Shown here: one piece after another, positions 52,048-62,290 of the stretch
How the letters are laid out: each line of letters opens with the position of its first letter
Position numbering within the stretch: position 1 is the stretch's first letter
Origin: Paramecium pentaurelia
Taxonomy: Eukaryota > Ciliophora > Oligohymenophorea > Peniculida > Parameciidae
Reading direction: 5' to 3'
DNA length: 64,000 nt
NCBI GenBank assembly: GCA_905183005.1
Contig: CAJJDO010000005.1
Location: 456,641-520,640 of the forward strand
Notes under the pieces: model-generated
Seen by the model: the letters and a program-made list of their open reading frames with translations, nothing else
What the model was told of the DNA's origin: nothing
Databases searched by the model: none
Translations under genes and position numbers: made by a program

Positions 52048-53092
52048 ATGAAGGAATTACATCCATCGTACATAGTGGTATAAGATATTGCTATTTAAGA
52101 ATTTTATATAAAAAGTGGAAATGGACCATCTATTTAAAGGAACATTTTTGAAAATGTTGATTATGATGATTATGAGAAATAATTAATTGAAGAGATTAAA
52201 ACGAAAATGAAAGAAAATGGTTAACAAATAAAATTAAAAAGAAGCATACTATTAAAAATGTTAATGGCTGCTTAATATAATATAGAAAAAGCAATTATTG
52301 TATGTTATTTTTTATACTAAAAGTACTGTAGAATTGCTAATCTCATTTAAATTTTCTATAGGAATACTCAAAACAAGATTATGTTAATGAATTAAGGAAA
52401 GGATATCTATATGTTTGCGGTTTTGATAATTAATTTCGTCCTGTTATTGTAATTAGATAATATTGCGATATAAAAATAATTGCTTACTTTTTAGAAACTG
52501 TTAAAAGATTATTATTAATTGATTATTATGTTGAAAATTGGACAGTCATTTTAGATTTAGATATTGATTTGCCTGTTCTGGAATTAGATGATTTATTGTA
52601 TTTGTAATTACATTTTTATGGGAATTTGAATAAAATTTTAATAGTAAATGGACCAGATGATATAGATGACATTGTCAAATAATTCACTGGTATTTATAAT
52701 ATAGATTAAAATTTTAGAAAAAATAAAAGATTTATAAGTTAAAATAAAAATTATTACAGAATATTAATAAATATTACAGTATATTCCAAAAGAATAATTA
52801 GAAATTAAATATGGGGGTGATTTAAATAATATAGAATTATTTTGGTAAAATATTAAATTTATCATAGGCCTATCTTAAAAAGAGAGACTCATACTGGAAC
52901 AAATAAATTATTAAAGAAGAATTCTCACTTATCAATTAATTCAATGGGAAGTTCAATCAACAAAAAACCAAGCTTTATGAAAATTACAGTATTAGAAGAA
53001 AATGGGAATCCTTTATTAAATCAATAAGTTGAAGTTTTTGAAGATTAAATAGAATCTCAATAAGGAGAATAACAATAATAATAAAACAATTT

Positions 53093-53156
<64 letters not shown>

Positions 53157-53426
53157 GAGGATTTTGAAGAGAAATCAAAATCTTATCAGAGCTCTACTAC
53201 TAAAAAATAAGATCAATAATTTATATAAATTGATGATGATGAAGATGATTTAATTGAAATGGAAAGTGGAGATATGGAAAAACGTTAAGGAAAAAAATAA
53301 ATAACTAAAAAATATGGTGAAGCCACAAAAACTACTACTTATTCTTAAAAATAAACAATTTTAGAAGGAGAAAAAGAAATGCCATCCTCACTTTCTTGTT
53401 GTTCTAGATCTTGTTCAATATTTTGA
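52048..53426 (+). CDS. CRAL-TRIO (SEC14-like) protein with polyQ and Cys-rich CaaX-like end, 423 aa
   Basis: Residues about 90-235 form a CRAL-TRIO lipid-binding domain: GYLYVCGFDNQFRPVIVIRQ, NWTVILDLDID, LYLQLHFYGNLNKILIVNGP and the closing IPKEQLEIKYGGDLNNIELF. Such proteins carry or sense phosphoinositides and other lipids. A Ser/Lys-rich linker holds 21 TAA-coded glutamines, an acidic patch follows (IDDDEDDLIEMESGD), and the protein ends SLSCCSRSCSIF. The last four residues (C-S-I-F) fit a CaaX prenylation box, and the three Cys just before it suit palmitoylation. Introns of 62, 22 and 23 nt; the 62-nt one is the longest in the window. Confidence 0.85.
53094..53156 (+). repeat. (TAA)21 microsatellite coding polyglutamine
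   Basis: Twenty-one consecutive in-frame TAA triplets in the CRAL-TRIO gene, read as Gln. Its reverse complement gives a false isoleucine-run frame. Confidence 0.95.
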
Positions 53427-53495
53427 ATTTAAAAAAACTGAAGAACATAATTTTTTGACTATTTTATGTTTTAAATTATAATTTATATATTTATA

Positions 53496-54797
53496 TCACA
53501 AATCTTCATGAATTAATTGACTGTGTCTCTCTTTTATAATATTGGCTATATTTTTTGCTTAGATCATCATAAGTTCCATACATGAAGCTAAACTTTCTAT
53601 TGAATTTAAATAAAAGAAATTCTTATTTTAAATAACAATAAATACCTTTTCATATTCAAAATCTGTATTCAATAAATTTTAATTTAATTATGGATATGCT
53701 GCATCCCATACTTTTTTATGAACTATTTAATGTGTTTCAAATATTTAGTCTAACTATAATTCTGATCTTCCTTGAACTTTATAAACATTCCATCCTTAAA
53801 AACATTTTACACATTCTTATTTAAGTTCAGTTACATTAGTATCATCAAGAATAATGATTGTATTTAAATCTTCAGGATTAACACCAAGATATTTTTGAGA
53901 AATCTTACCTGCAACTACATATACATATGTGCTTTAATATTTTACATATTAAAAACTATTCATTTCTCTAATGTTATCAAAAGATATGTCTAAATTAACT
54001 AAAGAAGCCATAACTACATAATCATACTCATCATTAAAAATTTGATATTTTCCATTCTATAAACGATGTATTATGTCAACTTTAGAATGTATTACATTAA
54101 TTTTTTCTTCATCTATTAATTATCTATTTCCTCCTTTTATTGAATATGCATCATTAAAAGCAGCAATCATAGAGATTAATCCAGCAATTGTATTGACACC
54201 TTTTTAGTTATAAATTGCTAATAAAATTGCATCTACAAATTCTTCTTAAAATTTTTAATCAATTCCATTATCATTTAAATATTCTGTAAAATTCATTTTA
54301 ATATCATTCAATTTAATGATTTATAAAAATTCATCAAAATTTTTATAATATTTACCACTTTCTAAAAACGAGTATATTGACTTAAAATTTATTAAGACTT
54401 CATCTGTAATATCTTTCATTTTTTTAGGGGAGAGCCCATAATTATAAACCATTTTTACAATATTAATTACATCAGAATCAGCCTTTTACAAGACTAATTA
54501 TTTGTTTTTTAAGATAGCTAATTTACCTAAGTCTCTTTTGTAATATTCTAAATTTCTTTATTCAATTTATTTTTGAACATATTCATTTTCTTTAATAAAA
54601 AATGTAGCCCCAAATTCTAGAGCATTCAACCCAGGTATTAAAACATGATTAATTCTTCCTCCACATTGATAATATGATTCATATACAATAGCACTTGGTA
54701 TTAATTGAGCCAATGTTGCTCCACCAATTCCACATCCAACTATAGCAACACGTTATGCTGAAGCTAATGTAGATAGTAAATTTAATATAAAAATCAT
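53496..54797 (-). CDS. PCYOX1: Prenylcysteine oxidase (PCYOX type), 425 aa
   Basis: FAD thioether oxidase that breaks down prenylcysteines released from prenylated proteins, in lysosomes. MIFILNLLSTLASA is a signal peptide. The dinucleotide-binding motif follows at once (RVAIVGCGIGGATLAQLI), then YESYYQCGGRINH as the second FAD contact. Middle features include GVNTIAGLISMIAAF and VIHSKVDIIHRLQNGKYQIF. The C-terminus FFYLNSIESLASCMELMMIQ then AKNIANII matches the family end that closes the FAD site. One 24-nt, TGA-free 3n intron splits EK from NFFYLN. It lies convergent with, and 70 bp from, the gene for a protein with a CaaX-like end. Confidence 0.9.
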
Positions 54798-55031
54798 TAA
54801 AATGATAATATATAAACAAAATTCTAAAGTATTTAATAACATTAATTCTATTTTCTTATTTATTCTTGTAATTAAAATGAAAAATGGATTCTCTTGTTAA
54901 ATAATAAAAACTAGAAGATTATAAATAATACTTAAAAATTCGTATTTACTAATTTTTGAGATGATAATTGATATAATTGAATGCATATTTTGTATGAATT
55001 TAAATCAAGTTTTTATTAATTATAAAATTTT

Positions 55032-57924
55032 ATGGAGCATAAAAAACTATTAGAAAATGTAATGATTGATTTACTCAAGGATTCAAGTTGTCCTATTTAT
55101 CAAGTAAAACATTTAATTAATAATTCATAGTATTAAGATTGGCAATTAATAAACATATGCCAATAACTCTAATTACAAAATTTCAGTAATATAAAAGATT
55201 AGGATTTTTAGAAAAAGTTTGCTTAGTTCTTTATTAATTATCTAGAAGCAGAAAATGAAATTTCAAATATTTTAGAATAATCCTCAATAAAAAGAAGTGA
55301 TTCGAATAAAATAAATGAAGATCGTTCAAATCAAAACAATTAATCTTTATAAAGTAAGAGTTTAACAAAATCAAATTAAGAGTCTAATAAGCAAAAATAA
55401 GATTTATTAGACATAACTAAGAATAAAAAAAAAGTAAAATTGAAGTAGTCAAATCCATCTGATTTATTAGAGATTGAAGAAAATCTATGTACTCATAGTT
55501 CAGGAAATCCACATTAAATGATACCTTAAGCACAAAAATTATCTCAGTATAGCTTTGATCCTCTTATTGATAGTAATCATGATAAAAATTTATGCAAAGA
55601 AAAAACTTAAAAAATTACTTTTAATGAATAAGAATTAATTGAATCCTTAATAGAAAGACAAGTCAAGGATCATAACTTAGAGCCAATTCCAAAAAAAAAG
55701 AATAAAAGCATAAAAGACTTTAAAAATTAAGTATAATCTTATCCAATATTAACATCAAATGATTTTATCAGAAATAAAAAGTAATTAAATGTTGACTAAA
55801 AAAAAGAAGAAAGAGAAAATAATAGAGCGATTGTAGACAATAAAATTATTGGATAGGATTCTAGAACAAATAGATAAAATTAAATTCAAAAAAAACTATC
55901 AAGAGCTATAATTGATTCTCCTCTAGAGGATGGAGAAATACTGATCTAAATTTCAGATTCTGAATCAGAATAATAAAAAAAAATATAGAAATAACAAAAA
56001 TATAAAGGAAAATATTAAATGGATGATCTAATTGAAATTAAAAGTAATAATATTACACAAAAATAAAATAATTTTAGATAAAAAATATTGAATCAAAAGT
56101 AAAATATAAAGGATTAAAATATCAACTAAGGAATATAAACTGATAAAAAGCTTTATCATCCCTAAAGTTTATTTTTATCAAATCAAGAATCATCATCTCC
56201 AGAAGATAAAATTAAATTTGAAATTCAAAAACAAAAATAGTTATTAGAAAAGTAATATACCATAATCTAATCTTAACCTTAATAATAAAATTCAAATAAT
56301 TATTTTTTTAATTTAGAAAGAAACAATTAAATTAATTCTTTAATAAATACTAATAACAATATATTGCAATAAAAAAATACATTAAATGATATTTAGAATA
56401 TAGATTCAACACCCAATTCAGATATGATTATTGTAATTCCAAAAGAATCATCTAATTTGAGTTTTTTTAATTAATAATTCAATTAAAATGATCATTCAAG
56501 TATTAATCTAGAAAAGAATAATAAAATTCTCAAATAATAAAATTAATATTGGAATCAGAATAAGCACTAAATAAAATAATAATAATTATTAGAGAATATG
56601 AAAGATTTTCAATCATAAAATCAATAGTTAAATTAAACAAATAATTCCCCTGAATCTGTAATATTAATTAAAAGAAGTTTTGAGGATGGAATAAATTTAG
56701 AAAGATTGAGGGAGAAAAAACCTAAAATAGAGGTTAATGATATTGGAAATAATAATATTAGTTAATATGATAATGAATATCTTCACATATAAACTAATTT
56801 GAATTAATGTAATTATTGTAAATAAATTAATGGAAAAATTAAATTAATAGATATTGAGAATGAAGTTAAGATTTGTTCATCTTGTTTACTGGAGAAATTA
56901 AATCCGTTTAAAAAGATTATTTATACTTTAGGATTTCTAGAATATTAATATTAATAAAAATCTTAAAGTAAAATACATCTTGATTTCACAATTACATAAG
57001 AGTAATTTCGAAATTCTGGATTATAATTAGATATTAGATGTGTTATGATGAATAAAAATGGATTAACTGATTTTACGTTTCCTAATAGTTGTACTCTTCT
57101 TATTAATGGAGTTATTATTAAGGAATTTAAACCTCTTATTGATAAATCATGTTTAAAAAAACGAAAAGATTAATGCATTTCAATTAATCTTGATACATTA
57201 TAAAATACTTATGGAATATAAAGAAAATACACTTTCACTTGTATTGAAATTATTCCAGATTATAAAATGAGGTAAGAGATTCCATAATAAATATATATTT
57301 TTGGGTTGTTTTTGGTTTAAAATTAAAAATTGGAATAAACAATACATTCAATTCTTAATCAAAGTATTTTATCTCAAATTAAAACTGATGTTTATAAAAA
57401 CGAAATCAAAGTAGATAAATCTAAAGTTAGTCTTGTTTGTTAATATTCTTTTGATTTAATTAAAATACCTGCAAGGTACAAACTAAATAATAAATTAGAG
57501 GAGAATTTTGTTAACATCAACAGTGTTTTAGTTTAAATAACTATTTAGATATGATGATTCATGCAGAACATATGAAATGGATTTGTCCAATTTGTAAGAA
57601 AAATTCTATTACTTTGAGGATTGATCATTATTAATGGGAAATTATTAAGAAAATTTAATAGTTAAATATCAAGGTTGAATATATAACTGTTGATTAAAAT
57701 GTAAAGAAATATTTTAAAGTATTAAGGGTACTTTAGATTCTAAGGATCCTTTATATGCAATAATTTAAAATAATTAAATTAACAGTTATAGTGATCTAAT
57801 TTCACAAGGGTATACTCATTTTGAAAGATGCATCCTTTAAATCGACAATGATAATGAAATTATGTTTTCAAATAAAATTTAAACTTAAGGTGAAAATGAA
57901 ATAAATGCTATTCTAATTGATTGA
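55032..57924 (+). CDS. PIAS/Siz-type SUMO E3 ligase, 947 aa
   Basis: Residues about 799-850 are an SP-RING: VSLVCQYSFDLIKIPARGEF, CQHQQCFSLNNYLDMMIHAE and WICPICKK, closely matching the PARG-x-x-C-x-H-xx-CF signature. A PINIT-like beta domain lies before it (about 640-790, including TFPNSCTLLINGVIIKEF and ISINLDTLQNTYG), and a four-Cys finger at about 590-625 (CNYCKQINGKIKLIDIENEV, CSSC). The N-terminal 580 residues are Q/N/S/K-rich; a run IQISDSESE is a good SUMO-interaction motif (hydrophobic core then acidic serines). Introns of 23 and 26 nt; the first is inside the SP-RING and its removal creates PARGEFCQH. In ciliates SUMO pathways are linked to nuclear development. Confidence 0.92.
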
Positions 57925-58163
57925 TTAATATTCTTAATTGTATAATATAAAATAATTATAAGTATTTCAAATTTATCATTAAAATTTATAAGCAAATTTT
58001 TTAATTATAGATTAATTAAAATAATATAATTTCATTTTATAAATTCTTATATATAAGATATTAAAATAAATTTGATTGATTGATAATTTCCATAAATTAT
58101 CACTCATTTTTAATTAAATGTTATCTTAAAGAATGTTAAAATTATTAATAATACATATAAGAG

Positions 58164-58642
58164 ATGTTAAATTATAATTCATTGAATTTAAGTATTAGAC
58201 AAAGAGATTAGAAGAAAGTTAAAACCCTAATATAAAAACTTTAATATCTTTGCTAATATACAAAAATGTTAGAAGTAGATTTTGTATATAAACAAGATCC
58301 AATCTATACTATTCCAAATTAAACTGGAAACAAGATGAAATTTCATTTATAAAATAAAAATTTTTTGTTTTTGCATTTTTATTTAAGAATTCTAAAATAT
58401 TCAGGTTCTAAAAAATAATAATTAAAGTTATGATAAATTTTAATTACAAATTTAATTAATGGATTCTAGTAAAGAAAGAATGTGGAAGGGAAGAAAAATC
58501 AATCTAAAAATATTTATCAGAATAATTTTAGAAGATTAGATTAGTAGAATTTGGTGATGCTTAAATTTATTATATAAATTTTTACATATTATGGATTTAT
58601 TTTATGTTTGGAATAGAAAAGATAATTTCAATAAAAGATTGA
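58164..58642 (+). CDS. Weak gene candidate, 151 aa
   Basis: MLNYNSLNLSIRQRDQKKVK opens a frame that meets TGA after about 89 codons. Removing a 23-nt GT-AG stretch (from the GGTTCTAAAA site) joins it to another frame with well-mixed composition (WILVKKECGREEKSIQKYLS, EQFQKIRLVEFGDAQIYY). No family recognised, and the C-terminal part is hydrophobic (FYILWIYFMFGIEKI). Because only TGA stops translation here, such a model can arise by chance. Confidence 0.3.
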
Positions 58643-59430
58643 ATTACAATATCCATATGAAAATACACTTATCTTTGAGTTTTGTTTATAGTTCTTTCTA
58701 TAAATACATATGACTTTAAGCATAAACACTTTATTTTCAACAAAATTATTTTATTATATAAATCGAAAATGTATATAAAAAGATATAAACAAATGAATGA
58801 CTTTCAATAAATGGTAATTTAATAAATTATAATTTATATTTATAACATAATGATATCATTTGTTTGTTTTAGTGATAATTTGATAATAATTAGTATTTTG
58901 AGATAATATTTATATTAATAATAATTATAATAAAAAGATCACTTTAAAACGTATTATGATGTATTTAAAGTATTATGAATTAATTAACTTTTGATAATAT
59001 AGTTAATGCTTTGCTTTTCTTTTCCTTTTATTTATTATATTTTATAGTGTGTTGGACATATTTTGGATGCATTATTTAGAGTTTAAATTTTAAACTACTC
59101 AAATTTAGAAGATTTGTACAAATAAGATTAGAGAAAATGTAAGAAAATTAAAAAAGTTTTAACTTATAACATATATTATTCTTTTATAAATGTTTGAAAT
59201 TAGATACAGAAAAATATAAATAGGAAGGTGATTAACATAAGTTTTAATATTATAATGAATTCAAGAATATTTATTGAATGTGTATAAATATGAGTTATTA
59301 GTTAAATAATATAATACTTAATTAACTTTATTGGCCACATTGAATACTAATAATTATATTTCATATTAATTGTTACGCATTTACAGGTTTATAACAATTA
59401 TTTACACGTTTATGTTATTCCAATTTAAAT
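58643..59430. other. Intergenic, AT-rich
   Basis: About 790 bp. The first 170 bp remain open in one frame downstream of the weak candidate; the rest shows nothing. Confidence 0.5.
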
Positions 59431-61333
59431 ATGTGTGGAATTTTGGCAATTTTCAACATTAAAGGGACTTATATTGAAGTACGAACTCTTGCTTACGATT
59501 TATCAAAGAGATAAAGACATAGGGGTCCTGATAGATCTCGTATCATAATAATAGTAAATTTTCATTGTTATTTCATTAAGGAAGCAGGCCCAAATACTTA
59601 TCATATACTAGCTCATGAAAGATTGAACATTGTAGATTTAAGTGATAGAGGAAGACAACCCTTTTAATTAGTTGATGATTAAAATATCTATTATATGCAA
59701 AATGGAGAACTTTACAATTATTGGTCAATCAAACCAGATTTTGAAAAAAAATATAAATTTAGCAGCAATTCTGATTCAGAAATAGTAGGAATGCTATATA
59801 AAGAAGTAAAAGATATGGTTATAATAAAAGTATGGTCCAAATGATTTTTGGAATCATATGGATGGTATGCATGCTACAATTCTTTTGGATATGAATAATA
59901 AGACTTATTATGCAGGAAGAGATCATATTGGAATTATTCCTTTATATTACGGTTATAATAAAGATGGGGCCTTATTTTTATCATCAGAATTAAAGGGCAT
60001 TCATGATTAAGTTGTTGAAATAAAATAATTCCCTCCAGGTTAGAATTTATTATTATTAAACAAAAGGACATTATATAGATTAAACTCATGAAATAAAGAA
60101 ATGGTATAATCCACTTTGGCATAATTTTGATCACATTCCAACTGGAGAAATCAATTTTTAAGAAATGAGAGATAAATTTATTGATGTTGTAAGAAGAGAA
60201 GTTAAAGGAGATGCACCATTTGGTTTGTTTATTTCTGGAGGGTAATTATATCTTATATCATAATTGTAGTGTTGATTCATCTATTGTTGCTGGTATTGTT
60301 GCAAAATTGATAAAAAATGGAGAGATTGATTTAAGCAAAAGAGGAATGAGAAAAGTTCATTCATTTTGTATTGGTTTAGAAGGATCACCAGACTTACATT
60401 TTGCTAGAAAAGTAGCTGAATATCATGGATTTGAACATCATTCATTTACATATACAGTTGAAGAAGGTTTAGATTATATTCCAGAAGTCATATATCATAC
60501 AGAGACTTTTAATAATACTACAATTAGAGCATCAACTCCTATGTATATGATGTGTAGAAGAATTAAAGCTTTGGGAATTAAAATATGTTTAACTGGAGAA
60601 GGAAGTGATGAATTATTTGGAGGTTATTTGTATTTCCACAAAGCTCCAAATAGAGTTGAATTTCATCAAGAATTAATTAGAAAATTAAATGATTTACATA
60701 AATACGACCTATTAAGAGCTAATAAAGCTTGTTTAGCATGGGGTATTGAAACTAGACCGCCTTTTATGAATAAGTCATGGATAGAATATGTTATGTCTAT
60801 TGATCCAAAATATAAAATGATCAATGCTTTCTAACCATAAATTGAAAAATACATATTAAGAAAAGCTTTTGAAGATTTAGAAAATCCATTTGTTCCATAA
60901 GAAATATTATGGAGATAAAAGGAACAATTCAGTGATGGAGTAGGTTACAGTTGGAGAGATGGAATTATAGAAAGAGCCAATCAATTAATCTCTGATTAGT
61001 AATTCTCTTAAGCCTCAACTACTTATCCTTTGTCAACCCCTAGGGATAAGGAATAATATTGGTTTAGATAAGTTTATTCTAATGCCTTTCCAAGTGATAG
61101 TGCTGCCTTATCAGTACCTTATGCCAAGTCTATAGCTTGTTCTACTGAAAAAGTATTTATAGATAAAATATATCCTTTAGGCTTTAGAATGGGATGAGGC
61201 ATTCAAGAAAAATACAGATGAGTCTGGTAGAGCAGTATTATCAATACACAATGATGCATTAAAGGAAATCTTACAAGAAGAAGATAAAATTACAGATGAA
61301 AGCATCAAAGTATAGGATCACTTTTAACTGTGA
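59431..61333 (+). CDS. ASNS: Asparagine synthetase, glutamine-hydrolysing, 588 aa
   Basis: Makes Asn from Asp, ATP and the amide of Gln. Met1-Cys2-Gly-Ile exposes the nucleophile Cys2 of the glutaminase domain; RHRGPD and LAHERLNIVD are the other hallmarks of that half. The synthetase domain begins with the PP-loop SGGVDSSIVAG (about residue 250), then SFCIGLEGSPDLHFARKVAE and LTGEGSDELFGGY. Five introns of 27, 25, 28, 28 and 28 nt were placed; one falls exactly within the Gly-Gly of SGGVDSS and the last replaces an apparent early TGA. The C-terminus FQL follows a charged helix. Length agrees with the family (about 560-590 aa). Confidence 0.96.
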
Positions 61334-61436
61334 TATTCTATATAAAAATTAGTACATTAATTAATTTGCTAAATTTTTTAATTTAAATTAATATAAATTA
61401 TTAATTAAGAAATATTTTAATTAAAATAAAAAAAGA

Positions 61437-61508
61437 AGGGAGCATCAGGGTTCGCACCTGAGACCTACAGATCTGCAGTCTGCTGCTCTGCTACTGAGCT
61501 ATACTCCC
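61437..61508 (-). tRNA. tRNA-Cys: tRNA-Cys (anticodon GCA)
   Basis: All four stems form: acceptor GGGAGTA/TGCTCCC (one G-T pair), D stem GCTC/GAGC, anticodon stem GCAGA/TCTGT around loop CTGCAGA, T stem TCAGG/CCTGA. Discriminator base is T (U73), typical of tRNA-Cys. A run of T follows on the coding strand as Pol III terminator. The T loop reads TGCGAAC, with G where T (pseudouridine 55) is normally found. No intron. Confidence 0.93.
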
Positions 61509-62290
61509 TAATTGACTTTTATTCAAACACTTTAGTTATATAGATATAGCAAAATTATTTCACCATTGTTTTCTTATGCTTAATTATTCTCATTATAAAT
61601 AAATATTATTTTTTTCATATATTACTTTTAAAATAATTGAAATTAACATTTTACAAATAAATTAATTTATCAGATTGACAAGCCGTTATCAATATCAAAG
61701 AAACAAATAAGCAATTTAATAGTAGAAATAATAAGATAAAAATCCTTTAAATTAAATTTTTAACGATTTAAACAAATATTTTGGCAAGAAAAATCTTCAT
61801 TTATAGCCTATTATAAATTAATATATAAGAAATAAATCACATTCATATCAATATGAATCTGAATAACATTAATTCTCAGAAAAAAAAACATCCAAATTAT
61901 GATAAACATCCAAATTATGATAAATATCAAACCTAAATAAAAGTTAAAACCTCGAATATCACCAATATCTGAATTAGAAATCAGATTATCTTTATAAGTT
62001 ATAAAAGTAACTATAAAAGATGTGAAATATATGAGATAAAATAATTAAAACAACGGAGGGGGCCAAATGAATTGAAAAGATGAAGATCTATTTATATAAA
62101 AAATATGCATAATTTATTTTAACATAAAATATAAAAAAGCAATAATAAATATATAAAGAAGCCTTATCAAATATCATATAACAAAGAATAATTTATTTGT
62201 AATTAATTAGTGATCGGTCTTGATAGAATTACAATAATTATTAATGCATATTCTAATTAATATTTCTTATTTCTATTAAAAAATTTATTA
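61509..62290. other. Intergenic, AT-rich
   Basis: About 780 bp; a short direct repeat (catccaaattatgataaa, twice, at about 61889-61925) is the only structure noticed. Confidence 0.55.

Noticed and set aside
52984..53178. Frame with a poly-isoleucine run
   Set aside because: Antisense of the (TAA)21 glutamine tract in the CRAL-TRIO gene.
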